Part shown: piece after piece, positions 8,624 through 17,218 of the stretch
How the letters are laid out: each line of letters opens with the position of its first letter
How positions within the stretch are numbered: the first letter of the stretch is position 1
Assembly: GCF_027158005.1 (NCBI RefSeq)
Contig: NZ_JAPVLQ010000006.1
Span: 62,001 to 126,000 of the forward strand
DNA length: 64,000 nt
Direction of reading: 5' to 3'
Source: Rhodococcus sp. H36-A4
GTDB lineage: Bacteria; Actinomycetota; Actinomycetes; Mycobacteriales; Mycobacteriaceae
Notes under the pieces: generated by a model
Database searches by the model: none
What the model was told of the DNA's origin: nothing
What the model saw: the letters and a program-made list of their open reading frames with translations, nothing else
Position numbers and translations under genes: made by a program

Positions 8624-10953
8624 GGCCGCCGCACCCGGAAACGTCTCAGCACATGGGTCACTGGGGAATGTTTCGAGCTGAAAGTGCCGACGGCGAGGTG
8701 ACCGCCGTGCATCCCCAGGAGACCGACCGCAATCCCTCGCCCGTACTCGGCAATCTCGTCGGCTCGGTGACACACCGGTCTCGGGTGAAAGGCCCTGCCG
8801 TTCGACGCGGTTGGCTCGAGCGTGGTCCAGGTCCGACAGATCGGCGCGGTAGCGAAGAGTTCGTTTCGATGTCCTGGGACGAACTCACCGAATTGCTGGC
8901 AGTCGAGCTTTCTCGAGTGATCGACAGGCATGGCAACCAGGCGATCTACGGCGGTTCCTACGGGTGGGCCAGTGCAGGACGATTCCACCACGCGCAGAGC
9001 CAGGTTCACCGATTTCTCAATTGCATCGGCGGCTATACGCGCTCGGTGCACAGCTATTCGCTCGGTGCCACCGGTGTCGTCATGCCGCACGTTCTGGGAG
9101 CCCACTGGAAGATGTTCTCTCGCTCCACCTCCTGGGACGTGATCGCCCGGAAGACGGAACTGATCGTCGCGTTCGGCGGAATTCCGCTGAAGAATACCGG
9201 CATCAACCACGGAGGTACCTCCGACCATCCCACGGCTTCGGCTCTGGATGCGCTCCGCGCCCGTGGCGGAAAGATCGTCACCATCAGTCCGCTTCGAAAC
9301 GATCTCGACGGTGCGGCTCGTTGGATGACACCGATTCCCGGCACCGATGTCGCGATGATGCTCGGACTCGCCCACGTTCTGGTGTCCGAAAACTTGCACG
9401 ACACAGCATTTCTCGACCGATATTGCACCGGATACGCACGCTTCGAGGAGTATCTGCTCGGAGTCGCGGACGGCACACCCAAGACCGCGGAGTGGTCGTC
9501 GAACATCTGCGGTGTCTCCACCTCGGAGATCACCGACCTGGCACGCGAGATGGCGAGGCGTCGCACTTTGATCACCGTCACGTGGTCACTGCAGCGGACG
9601 AAATCGGGCGAGCAAGCACCGTGGATGGGCGTGACACTGGCGTCGATGCTCGGACAGATCGGCATCCCCGGCGGGGGATTCGGGCACGGCTACGGGTCGA
9701 TGAACGAGCCTGGTCTCGCGCCGGTACCGTATCCCCTTCCCACGTTGCCCCAGGGCTCGAATCCGGTGAAGGCGTTCATCCCGGTGGCTGCCGTGTCGGA
9801 CATGCTGCTCCACCCCGGTGAGGAATTCGATTTCGACGGACAGCGACTTACGTATCCCGATATTCGGCTGGTGCATTGGGCGGGCGGCAATCCCTTCCAT
9901 CATCATCAGGATCTCGGACGACTTCGCCGGGCGCTGGCACGACCCGACACGGTCGTGGTGCACGACCCGTACTGGACGCCCATGGCCAAGCACGCCGACA
10001 TCGTCGTCCCGTCGACCACGTCACTCGAGCGCAGTGACATCAGCTGCACACGCAACGATCCATTGCTGGTCGCCATGCACGCTGCCGTGCCGCGATTTGC
10101 CGACGCGCGAGACGACTACGACACGTTCTCCGCGCTGGCCGAACGACTCGGAGTCGGTGCACAATTCACCGAGGGGCGCACTACGGGGGAGTGGGTGGAG
10201 CATCTCTACGCTCAGTGGCGGGGTTACCTACGCGGAATGAATGTGGACACTCCAGGTTTCGAAAAATTTTGGCAGCTCGGTTCATGGCGGATGGCGACCG
10301 AGGACGGACTGACCCTGCTCGAGGACTACCGCGGCGATCCTGAGAAGTACCCGCTTCGAACCCCGAGCGGGCGCATAGAGATATTCTCCGAGGCGATCGA
10401 GAAGTTCGGTTACGAGGACTGCATTGGGCACCCAGCGTGGTACGAACCGGTGGAGTGGCTCAAAGGAGAACGTGCGCAACAGTTTCCGCTACATCTGATC
10501 GCGAATCAACCACGAACACGGCTGCACAGTCAACTCGATCACGGAGCGAGAAGTCAGGCTTCGAAGGTGCGCGGCCGTGAGCCGATCAGGATGCACTCCA
10601 AGGCCGCGAGCGAGCGAGGGCTACACGACGGCGACGTAGTAAGGGTCTTCAACGATCGTGGTTCTTGTCTTGCCGGCGTCGTGGTGGACGAGGACATGAT
10701 GCCCGCCGTCGTGCAGTTGGCGACGGGTGCCTGGTACGACCCCGAGGACCCTGCGGATACCGGATCGATGTGCGTACACGGCAATCCGAATGTACTGACA
10801 GCGGACGTCGGCACATCCTCGCTGTCACACGGGTGCACGGGCCAGCATGCGCTGGTGCAAATCGAACGCTTCGAGGGCGTAGTGCCACCGATCACTGCGT
10901 TCGATCCGCCACAGTTCGTAGAACGAGAGACAGTCAGAAGACGACTCGACTGA
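8620..10953 (+). CDS. bisC: cytoplasmic molybdopterin oxidoreductase of the DMSO/biotin sulfoxide reductase type
   Basis: A 777-residue bis-MGD molybdoenzyme likely to reduce S-oxides such as biotin sulfoxide or free methionine sulfoxide. The molybdenum ligand is Ser147 in HSYSLGATG. Tyr114 and Trp116 (SYGWASAG) fall at the same numbers I recall for the Rhodobacter DMSO reductase active site. There is no N-terminal Cys cluster for Fe-S and no twin-arginine signal, so it should be cytoplasmic like E. coli BisC. The C-terminal beta-barrel domain (about 630-770) binds the second pterin. The start overlaps the HAD stop by ATGA, so it belongs to the heme operon. Its 3' end overlaps the convergent MaoC gene by 20 bases. 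Confidence 0.88.
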   Translation: MRPPHPETSQHMGHWGMFRAESADGEVTAVHPQETDRNPSPVLGNLVGSVTHRSRVKGPAVRRGWLERGPGPTDRRGSEEFVSMSWDELTELLAVELSRVIDRHGNQAIYGGSYGWASAGRFHHAQSQVHRFLNCIGGYTRSVHSYSLGATGVVMPHVLGAHWKMFSRSTSWDVIARKTELIVAFGGIPLKNTGINHGGTSDHPTASALDALRARGGKIVTISPLRNDLDGAARWMTPIPGTDVAMMLGLAHVLVSENLHDTAFLDRYCTGYARFEEYLLGVADGTPKTAEWSSNICGVSTSEITDLAREMARRRTLITVTWSLQRTKSGEQAPWMGVTLASMLGQIGIPGGGFGHGYGSMNEPGLAPVPYPLPTLPQGSNPVKAFIPVAAVSDMLLHPGEEFDFDGQRLTYPDIRLVHWAGGNPFHHHQDLGRLRRALARPDTVVVHDPYWTPMAKHADIVVPSTTSLERSDISCTRNDPLLVAMHAAVPRFADARDDYDTFSALAERLGVGAQFTEGRTTGEWVEHLYAQWRGYLRGMNVDTPGFEKFWQLGSWRMATEDGLTLLEDYRGDPEKYPLRTPSGRIEIFSEAIEKFGYEDCIGHPAWYEPVEWLKGERAQQFPLHLIANQPRTRLHSQLDHGARSQASKVRGREPIRMHSKAASERGLHDGDVVRVFNDRGSCLAGVVVDEDMMPAVVQLATGAWYDPEDPADTGSMCVHGNPNVLTADVGTSSLSHGCTGQHALVQIERFEGVVPPITAFDPPQFVERETVRRRLD

Positions 10954-11392
10954 TCGTTTCTGCAATCAACGCGGGCTTGTCTTCGCCCTCGATGTGAAGT
11001 GTGTTGGTTGCCACGATCTGGAGTGCGCCACCGGACACTTCCTCGGCCGAAGTCAGTGTGGTCTGCAACCGGACGTGAGATCCGACCTTGACTGGGTTGA
11101 TGAAGCGAACCTTGTTGGACCCGTAATTGATTCCGAGCTTGGCATTCTCGATGGTGTAGATCTGCCAAGTGAGCACCGGGATCAAGGACAAGCTCAAGTA
11201 GCCGTGCGCAATGGGGCCGCCGAACGGGCTTTCCTTCTTTGCTCGTTCGACGTCGACATGAATCCATTGATGATCATCCGTGGCGTCGGCGAAGGTGTCG
11301 ACCCGGTCTTGAGTGATCTGCATCCAGTCACTGGTGCCGAGGTCCTCGCCGACGGCCGCGGTGATCTGCTGTGCTGACGTGAAAGTGCGCAT
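10934..11392 (-). CDS. MaoC-family (R)-specific enoyl-CoA hydratase (HtdZ-like)
   Basis: A 152-residue single hot-dog protein that would hydrate trans-2-enoyl-CoA to the (R)-3-hydroxy form. The hydratase-2 motif is FADATDDHQWIHVD with Asp40 and His45, the same positions as the catalytic pair I recall for M. tuberculosis Rv0130 (HtdZ), to which the whole sequence is similar from MRTF onward. The start at 11392 has a CATAAT hexamer six bases upstream, so the mRNA may be leaderless. The frame is open far upstream, but that part overlaps msrB antisense to nothing useful and was dropped. Confidence 0.9.
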   Translation of the reverse strand: MRTFTSAQQITAAVGEDLGTSDWMQITQDRVDTFADATDDHQWIHVDVERAKKESPFGGPIAHGYLSLSLIPVLTWQIYTIENAKLGINYGSNKVRFINPVKVGSHVRLQTTLTSAEEVSGGALQIVATNTLHIEGEDKPALIAETISRVVF

Positions 11393-11398
11393 AGTCAC

Positions 11399-11404
11399 AT
11401 TATG
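11399..11404 (-). promoter_or_regulatory. -10 element of the MaoC hydratase gene, predicted leaderless start
   Basis: On the minus strand CATAAT matches five of six bases of TATAAT and lies exactly six bases before the ATG at 11392. No ribosome binding site fits in the gap. Confidence 0.5.
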
Positions 11405-11429
11405 CGCTGCGCGCCCGGCCGGTCGGGGG

Positions 11430-11855
11430 TCAGGACGGGTCGAGAACGAGAGAAATCGAGTTGATGCAGTACCGCTGATCTGTGGGCGTCGGGTACCCCT
11501 CGCCCTCGAAGACGTGGCCGAGGTGGCTGTGGCAGTTCTTGCAGATGACCTCGACGCGTCGCATCCCGAGCGTGGTGTCCTCGTTGAGGATGACCGCGTC
11601 ACTGTCTGCAGGATCGAAAAACGACGGCCAACCGCAGTGTGACTCGAACTTTTCGGTACTGCGAAACAGTTCGGCCCCGCATGCGCGGCAGCTGTACACA
11701 CCATCGGTCTTGGTGTCGGTGTACTCCCCGACGAACGGACGCTCGGTGCCCGCCTGACGCAGGACTGCGTACTCCTCGGGGGTGAGCTTCTCTCGCCATT
11801 GTGCGTCGGTGAGCTGAACGGCGGGAACAGAATTTTTTTCGGTCGCTGAACTCAT
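11430..11855 (-). CDS. msrB: peptide-methionine (R)-S-oxide reductase
   Basis: Repairs methionine-R-sulfoxide in proteins, in the cytoplasm. It has 141 residues. The structural zinc site is formed by CRAC (SCRACGAEL) and CKNC (ICKNCHSHLGHVFEGEG), and the catalytic Cys is in QRYCINSISL near the C-terminus. SHCGWPSFFDP is the substrate pocket motif. The start lies nine bases after the aftC stop, but a TAGCGT hexamer positioned for leaderless transcription overlaps that stop, so it may have its own promoter. The bisC-type sulfoxide reductase sits 0.5 kb away on the other strand. Confidence 0.95.
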   Translation of the reverse strand: MSSATEKNSVPAVQLTDAQWREKLTPEEYAVLRQAGTERPFVGEYTDTKTDGVYSCRACGAELFRSTEKFESHCGWPSFFDPADSDAVILNEDTTLGMRRVEVICKNCHSHLGHVFEGEGYPTPTDQRYCINSISLVLDPS

Positions 11856-11861
11856 GACACC

Positions 11862-11867
11862 ACGCTA
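11862..11867 (-). promoter_or_regulatory. -10 element of msrB, predicted leaderless start
   Basis: TAGCGT on the minus strand, six bases before the msrB ATG at 11855. It overlaps the TAG stop codon of aftC, so the promoter would lie inside the end of the upstream gene. Confidence 0.5.
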
Positions 11868-13166
11868 ATACTTCTCGAGCTGCTTCGTTGTTTGCGCAGG
11901 TGAGCTCTCCGGAAGGAGGTACTCGGGTTCGATTCCGTCGTCGAGGCGGCCGTCACTGCGGGCAGCGAAGTACCGTCCGATCAGAACCGAGAAGATCACG
12001 ATGATCAGCAAGCTCCAGCCGAACGTAGTGCGCATGTAGTCCATTGCTCGGCCTCCCGTCGGGAATCGACCGGACAGCCAGCGGTCGTAGCTCATGAATC
12101 CATAGATTGCGAGCCACGCCGGCCAATTTCGGAGAACCGAGTTCTTGAGCACGACCGTCATCAATAGCGGGAACAGCAGCATCGAGTAGTACATCTGGCC
12201 GAGTGACCCGAGTAGCCAGTGTGCTGTCAGGACAAGGCCCGACGTTGTCGCAATGAAGAACAGGCGGTCCTCGCGGCAGTAGCGATAGAGCAACCACAGC
12301 GACACCAGAACCATCACGCCGAGAACCCCGCGGATTCCGTAGATCAGGAGCTCCGGCAATCCGTAGTAGCGGCCGTTGCCGACAATCGCGCTGTTGAAGT
12401 AATCGCGCGACTCGAGGAGATAGGGGAGGGTGCGGTCGATGAACTCCATCGGGTCCACCGACAGCGGCCAGGCGATCACGAGCAACACGACCGGAATTGC
12501 GATTGCGGTGATGAAAACTTTCCACTGCTTGGTCATCAGCGGAATGATCAACAGCGGTGCGAGGATCGGTTTGATGGCTAGTGTCAGCCCCATCGCCACA
12601 CCGGCGGACAAGTCTTTTCGCTGGAGCAGCCAGTAGATGAATGCAACCTCACCCAACAGAACGAAACCGTTGAAGTTGGTGAACACCAAAGTGTTGGTCA
12701 CTGTTTCACTCGCGAAGGCAGCGAGAAGAAGTGCAGGCGCCGCGACAGAGTTCAGACCGAAGCCGAAGATCTTGAGCAAGATGTACAACGCAAGAACGAT
12801 GGCAATCGTGCTCGCCAAGATGAACAACCAGCGAGAACGTTCGGGGTCGATGATTGCGAGAGGCGACAACAGCATCGTCGCGCTCGGCTGATAGAGATAA
12901 TGCGGATCAACCGAGTCGAAGTTCGCCGTATACACCGGCTCGCGATTGAGAAACGCGAGAGCAGCTCGGTAGACGGGGATGAAATCATTGGTGAAGTCAC
13001 CGTTGACCGCCCGTACGATCGCCCGGTTGAGAACAGTCATGATCGCGATCGGCCATAGCGCGAACCGGACTACATCCGCGGTCGTCCGGCCGTTGCGGGG
13101 CTCGAGGAAGCTAAGTGACACGTGGGAACGGTACCTTGACCGGGCTCGGGCAATGACCGTCGACAC
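11865..13166 (-). CDS. aftC: GT-C arabinofuranosyltransferase, AftC-like (alpha-1,3-branching)
   Basis: Polytopic membrane glycosyltransferase expected to add the branching arabinose of arabinogalactan/LAM from decaprenyl-phosphoryl-arabinose. The sequence has about ten hydrophobic segments. The first extracytoplasmic loop carries NGDFTNDFIPVYRAAL and VDPHYLYQPSATM, the acidic loop typical of GT-C enzymes. Position and sequence match M. tuberculosis Rv2673, between the msrB and Rv2672 equivalents. The start is uncertain: the ATG at 13262 would overlap the upstream gene by 50 bases. The GTG at 13166 gives 433 residues, the length I recall for Rv2673. A GTG at 13121 has AAGG about 12 bases upstream. 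Confidence 0.85.
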   Translation of the reverse strand: MSTVIARARSRYRSHVSLSFLEPRNGRTTADVVRFALWPIAIMTVLNRAIVRAVNGDFTNDFIPVYRAALAFLNREPVYTANFDSVDPHYLYQPSATMLLSPLAIIDPERSRWLFILASTIAIVLALYILLKIFGFGLNSVAAPALLLAAFASETVTNTLVFTNFNGFVLLGEVAFIYWLLQRKDLSAGVAMGLTLAIKPILAPLLIIPLMTKQWKVFITAIAIPVVLLVIAWPLSVDPMEFIDRTLPYLLESRDYFNSAIVGNGRYYGLPELLIYGIRGVLGVMVLVSLWLLYRYCREDRLFFIATTSGLVLTAHWLLGSLGQMYYSMLLFPLLMTVVLKNSVLRNWPAWLAIYGFMSYDRWLSGRFPTGGRAMDYMRTTFGWSLLIIVIFSVLIGRYFAARSDGRLDDGIEPEYLLPESSPAQTTKQLEKY

Positions 13167-13212
13167 CCGTTGGGTGTGTTCGGTACCACTCCGTGGATCG
13201 GCACCAGACGTG

Positions 13213-14784
13213 TCACGCGGGACAGACGCTGCCATCGGGAGGAAGCGACGCGTCGGTCGCATACGCAGCGGCCGCGGCTTGGCCGCACACGGACCCGCCG
13301 ATCACCGGGTGGCCGGCACCCTGCCACGTCATGGCGGCCGAACGCGCGCCGGTGGCGGCAACAAGCCCGGTCACACCGGCGAACCCCCCATTCCCGACGA
13401 CCGGGTCGCCGGCGCCACTGAGTTCGAGAACCGGAACGGACAACGACGTCGGCAAGGGCGGAGCGGGTGCGGTCGGCCACGACGAGCACGTGAGTGCTGT
13501 CAGAGCGGCGTCGATGCCGAAGATGGGGTACTGCTCGCTCCAACTTGCACCGGCATCGCGCACGGCCTGCGGGGACGGCCACTGCTGGCCGTCGATGCAC
13601 CGTGCGACGAACTGACCGTCCGTTCCGTAGGCAACTGCACCGCGTGAGGACAACCGGCTCAGTGCGGACGGATCGCCGGACTTGGCTGCAGATAGTGCAT
13701 CGGCAAGCTCGAGTGTCCGGCTCGACGGGTCGCCGGAGGACGAGGCGAGTGCATAGGCGATCCCGTCGAGCACAGAGTGGGTCGACACAGGTGCCAAGGC
13801 TCCGCTTGCCACCTGTGTCAGTAGTTCGGATACCGCGGCCTTGGGGTCGGATCCGAGCGAGCACTGGAGGGCCTGGCACCGCTGCACGAACGCAGTGAAC
13901 GCGGCTTCTCGTCCTTCCGTTTTCTGCTGGGCCACGGTCATTTGATCTACGTTCATTCCGGTGGGCGAATCGAGAATCAACCGCGCCACTCGGTCCGGGT
14001 ACTGGGCCGCAAACGCCAACGCCGTGGATGCACCGTTCCCCGTGCCGATGATGCCGAGTGCATCGATTCCCCAGGCGATTCGAAGCTGTTCCAGATCGCC
14101 TGCGGCATAACTGGTGGCGAAAGCTATCTCCTGTGGCTGCAGTAAATCGGTGCATTCGATCGTCGCTTCGCGTCCGACGGCGACGGCTCGGTCCACGGCA
14201 TCACCGTCGGACACCGCGAATTGCCCCAGGTTGGCCAGCGTCTCGCGGGTCTTGCGGGTGTCGGCTTTCACGCAATCGATGGCCGTCGACCTGCCGATTC
14301 CGCGCCGATCGATGGCGACGAGCGGGTGAGCCTCCAGCATCGTCGTGCTGTTGCCGGCCGCAAGGTCGGCAAGTGTGGCGATCGACGCACGGTCGGACCC
14401 AGAGGTGAAGACCAGGGGTGCGGCATCGGGCGGCGTCCTGTCCAATTTCGCACGCAGTGCGCCGACGGAGAAGGACCCGAACATCTGACCGGATGGGTCG
14501 ACGGGCGCGTCGAAGTCTGCGCATTCGAGGACGACCCCGGGAGTGCGAGAGGTGAGGCCGTAGAGATCGAAGGTGCTCTGTGTGCACTCGGTCCACGCAA
14601 GATCGTTCACCGGAACCTGTAGTTCTGGATTCTCCGGCTCCGCGTCGGCAGTCGACTCTTCGGGTTGCCCAGGGGAGTTCTGCTCGACGGCGACGTCCGG
14701 GCGCCCGGACGGCCCAGCACTGCACGCCGCCCCCAACAACGAGACCGTGAGAAGAACTGCGAGCAACGATCTTTTCTGCGTCAC
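13213..14784 (-). CDS. secreted lipoprotein, alpha/beta-hydrolase (TAP-like) fold, nucleophile missing
   Basis: A 523-residue exported lipoprotein with a signal peptide ending in the lipobox LLGAAC (Cys21). It resembles the secreted tripeptidyl-aminopeptidase-like family and Rv2672. The DRRGIGRST turn is present (about 159-167). The C-terminal acid (LELSGAGDPVV) and histidine (WQGAGHPVIGG) are also present. At the nucleophile elbow, however, the sequence reads IIGTGNGAS, with Gly249 where the catalytic Ser of GxSxG should be. The oxyanion-loop region (VFTSGSDRAS) is also not the usual GGPG. It may be a non-catalytic binding protein. Eight cysteines suggest disulfides outside the membrane. A TAGCCT hexamer predicts a leaderless GTG start. 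Confidence 0.85.
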   Translation of the reverse strand: MTQKRSLLAVLLTVSLLGAACSAGPSGRPDVAVEQNSPGQPEESTADAEPENPELQVPVNDLAWTECTQSTFDLYGLTSRTPGVVLECADFDAPVDPSGQMFGSFSVGALRAKLDRTPPDAAPLVFTSGSDRASIATLADLAAGNSTTMLEAHPLVAIDRRGIGRSTAIDCVKADTRKTRETLANLGQFAVSDGDAVDRAVAVGREATIECTDLLQPQEIAFATSYAAGDLEQLRIAWGIDALGIIGTGNGASTALAFAAQYPDRVARLILDSPTGMNVDQMTVAQQKTEGREAAFTAFVQRCQALQCSLGSDPKAAVSELLTQVASGALAPVSTHSVLDGIAYALASSSGDPSSRTLELADALSAAKSGDPSALSRLSSRGAVAYGTDGQFVARCIDGQQWPSPQAVRDAGASWSEQYPIFGIDAALTALTCSSWPTAPAPPLPTSLSVPVLELSGAGDPVVGNGGFAGVTGLVAATGARSAAMTWQGAGHPVIGGSVCGQAAAAAYATDASLPPDGSVCPA

Positions 14785-14790
14785 GCTGCG

Positions 14791-14796
14791 AGGCTA
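14791..14796 (-). promoter_or_regulatory. -10 element of the TAP-like lipoprotein gene, predicted leaderless start
   Basis: TAGCCT on the minus strand ends six bases before the GTG at 14784. It lies directly after the stop codon of the upstream RibD-like gene. Confidence 0.5.
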
Positions 14797-14797
14797 T

Positions 14798-15616
14798 CTA
14801 CTTTTCCGCACCGGGAACTTCACCGGTCCCGGCCGGGCGCACTCGGACCCATCTGGTCAACAGGGTTCCGTCGTCGTCGGCGAGCACGTGGATTCGTTTC
14901 ATCCGGTGCAGTACCGCGGCGTTCGAATGCGCAATACGCCCCGACTTTCCCGCAAGCAGGTTCGGCGAAGTCGTCAGGCATAGTTCGTCGACACAATCGT
15001 CTGCAAGCAGTGTTCCGAACAGGCCTGGGCCGCCTTCGCACAGGACTCGCCTCAGACTCATTTCTCCCAGGGTAGCCAGGACAGCAGAGGTCGGAACGGT
15101 CGTTCCCTCGACGTCGATCACGTGCGCACCTGCTTCGCGAAGCATCGAACGTGACTCGGCCGACGCGGAGGTCGTCGTGATGATCGTCGGCGGTACTTCG
15201 GTGTCGGTGAGCAGACGCGATCTCGGATCGATCGAGGCCGAAGCAGTGACGACTACTACCGGGGGGATCGGTGCCAGGCCCGCGTCGATTCGCTGGCTCT
15301 GCTGTGACTCCGTAAGACGGACACCCCCGTAATTCTCGCTTCGGACCGTCCCGGCCCCGACGAGAACCGCATCCGCCAGGGTCCGAAGCACATCGAACAC
15401 TGCCTTGTCCGAGGGTGTCCCGAGACCCGAGGAGACACCGTCGGCGCTGACGGCTCCGTCGATGCTGGAGACGAAGTTCGTTCGGATCCACGGCGCGGTC
15501 AGGTTGTCCGGATAGGCGTACAACCGGCGTAGTTCGGCTAGGTCGACGACGCCGTCGGCCGGGTACGAGGAGCCGGAGCCGGATGTGAAGTAGGTCGCAA
15601 TATCGAGTAGGCGCAC
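14798..15616 (-). CDS. RibD C-terminal-domain (DHFR-like) pyrimidine reductase family protein
   Basis: A 272-residue reductase domain without the N-terminal deaminase of bifunctional RibD. The fold is marked by RTNFVSSIDGAVSADG, the NADPH-binding VLVGAGTVRSENYGG and the C-terminal RVLCEGGPGLFGTLLADD. It matches M. tuberculosis Rv2671 (annotated RibD), which established work links to folate-type reduction and para-aminosalicylate resistance. The exact substrate here is inferred. GAGGTGG lies about 11 bases before the ATG. The start is divergent from zapE with only 34 bases between them. Confidence 0.85.
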   Translation of the reverse strand: MRLLDIATYFTSGSGSSYPADGVVDLAELRRLYAYPDNLTAPWIRTNFVSSIDGAVSADGVSSGLGTPSDKAVFDVLRTLADAVLVGAGTVRSENYGGVRLTESQQSQRIDAGLAPIPPVVVVTASASIDPRSRLLTDTEVPPTIITTTSASAESRSMLREAGAHVIDVEGTTVPTSAVLATLGEMSLRRVLCEGGPGLFGTLLADDCVDELCLTTSPNLLAGKSGRIAHSNAAVLHRMKRIHVLADDDGTLLTRWVRVRPAGTGEVPGAEK

Positions 15617-15638
15617 ATTGTAGATAAGACCACCTCGT

Positions 15639-15644
15639 TACGCT
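15639..15644 (+). promoter_or_regulatory. -10 element of zapE, predicted leaderless start
   Basis: TACGCT fits TAnnnT and ends six bases before the ATG at 15651, in the 34-base divergent gap with the RibD-like gene. Confidence 0.5.
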
Positions 15645-15650
15645 TACTAG

Positions 15651-16664
15651 ATGCCTGGACGTCTTGTCGATCGTAATCCTGTCGTTCCCTCCGATCAGTT
15701 GATCGCGCAGATGGTCCCCCCGGCCATGTTCGACGAAGTCAGTTTCGCCTCGTACATCCCGGATCCGAACGAACCCAGCCAGGCCGAGGCAGTCGCCAAA
15801 GCCGAGTCGTTCGCGGAGAAAGTGACGAAGATTCGCGGGAAGGGAAAACGCGGACTTTTCGGCAAGAAAGCGCCCTCTACCGGTGCAGGCTTGTACCTCG
15901 ACGGCGGTTTCGGTGTCGGTAAGACCCACCTCCTGGCATCGATCTTTCACAGCGTCCCCGAACCGAAGGCATTCGGTACGTTCGTCGAATTGACTCACGT
16001 CGTGGGTGCGCTCGGCTTCAACAAGGCGCTCGAGGAGTTGTCGGGTCACAGCGTTCTATGTATCGACGAGTTCGAACTCGACGATCCAGGCGACACGATG
16101 CTCGTGTCGCGATTGCTGTCCGAGCTTTCCCAGCGCGGCGTGTCCATCGTGGCAACGTCCAACACCCTGCCCGGTCAACTCGGCGAAGGAAGATTTGCAG
16201 CCGAGGACTTCATGCGGGAAATCAAGAAGCTTGGATCTATCTTCGAGTCCATCCGGGTGGATGGACCCGACTACCGGCACCGTGACCTGCCCCCAGCCCC
16301 CGACCCGACATCCGAGGCCGAGTTGATCGAACGGGCGGATTCTGTGGCGGATGCGACCCTCGACGATTTCGACGAGTTGTTGGCACATCTGAGCACGCTG
16401 CATCCATCGCGATACGGAAAGCTGCTCGACGGTGTGCAGGCGGTGTTCTGGAAAAACGTGCACCCGGCTGCGGATCAGGCCGTTGCGCTCCGACTCGTGG
16501 TGCTCGCCGACCGCCTGTACGACGCAGGCATTCCGGTGACCGGGTCGGGCAGCAAGCTCGACGAGATATTCACCGAAGAGATGCTGGCCGGCGGATACCG
16601 TAAGAAGTACCTCCGTGCGACGTCACGTCTGCTTGCCTTGTCGCGTTTCGCTGCCGTCGGGTGA
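15651..16664 (+). CDS. zapE: AFG1/ZapE-family ATPase
   Basis: A 337-residue AAA-type ATPase. In proteobacteria the family (ZapE) affects the Z ring; in mitochondria AFG1 assists protein quality control. Its job in actinobacteria is not settled. Walker A is LDGGFGVGKTHLL (Lys91, Thr92) and Walker B is SVLCIDEFELDD (Asp139, Glu140). Sensor-1-like ATSNTLP follows near residue 167. It matches Rv2670c in position. The gene runs convergent to the GNAT gene. Confidence 0.88.
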   Translation: MPGRLVDRNPVVPSDQLIAQMVPPAMFDEVSFASYIPDPNEPSQAEAVAKAESFAEKVTKIRGKGKRGLFGKKAPSTGAGLYLDGGFGVGKTHLLASIFHSVPEPKAFGTFVELTHVVGALGFNKALEELSGHSVLCIDEFELDDPGDTMLVSRLLSELSQRGVSIVATSNTLPGQLGEGRFAAEDFMREIKKLGSIFESIRVDGPDYRHRDLPPAPDPTSEAELIERADSVADATLDDFDELLAHLSTLHPSRYGKLLDGVQAVFWKNVHPAADQAVALRLVVLADRLYDAGIPVTGSGSKLDEIFTEEMLAGGYRKKYLRATSRLLALSRFAAVG

Positions 16665-16681
16665 CGCTCGGGTCGGCAGAT

Positions 16682-17218
16682 TCACGACCGTAGTTCTCGC
16701 TCCATTACGAAATCGTCGTGGATCTCGGAGCCGAGTACGAAGGTCTTGGTTCCGACGATCTCGAATCCCTGTTTGGAATAGAAGCGTTGAGCGCGCAGGT
16801 TCTGTTGGTTGACGCCCAACCAAATACCTCCGCAGCCGCTGAGGGTTGCTCGGGCCAGCGATTCGGCCATCAGGGCCGCCGCCACTTCGCTCCCGTGATG
16901 GTCGGGCAGCACGTACATCTTGGAGATTTCCATCGTCGGTGCGAACGTCAGCGCTCGCGCGATGTCGGGATCCGATGGTGGTCCGGACACGAGCATGGCG
17001 TAACCGACTATGGAATCATCCTCGGTAGCCGCCAGAATTTTGCGCCTCGGATCCGCCAGGTACTCACCGAACCGCTCATGCGAGAGAACGCCGTCTACGA
17101 ACGCCGCTATTGCTGCTCCGGAAGAACCAGGCGGGCACGCCAGCGGAAAGGTGACGGCCGCGACATCGGCTAGCTGTTCGGCGTCCCATAGGCCTGCTGT
17201 CGATACAGTGACGGTCAC
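16682..17218 (-). CDS. GNAT-family N-acetyltransferase
   Basis: A 178-residue acyltransferase of unknown substrate. The acetyl-CoA-binding motif A region is KMYVLPDHHGSEVAAALMA, followed by the typical end GVNQQNLRAQRFYSKQGFE and the beta-strand VGTKTFVLG. It matches Rv2669. It starts with GTG inside the stop of the upstream bL12-like gene (GTGA), so the two are translationally coupled. Coupling to a ribosomal-stalk-like protein raises the possibility of a protein substrate, but that is speculation. Confidence 0.85.
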   Translation of the reverse strand: MTVTVSTAGLWDAEQLADVAAVTFPLACPPGSSGAAIAAFVDGVLSHERFGEYLADPRRKILAATEDDSIVGYAMLVSGPPSDPDIARALTFAPTMEISKMYVLPDHHGSEVAAALMAESLARATLSGCGGIWLGVNQQNLRAQRFYSKQGFEIVGTKTFVLGSEIHDDFVMERELRS

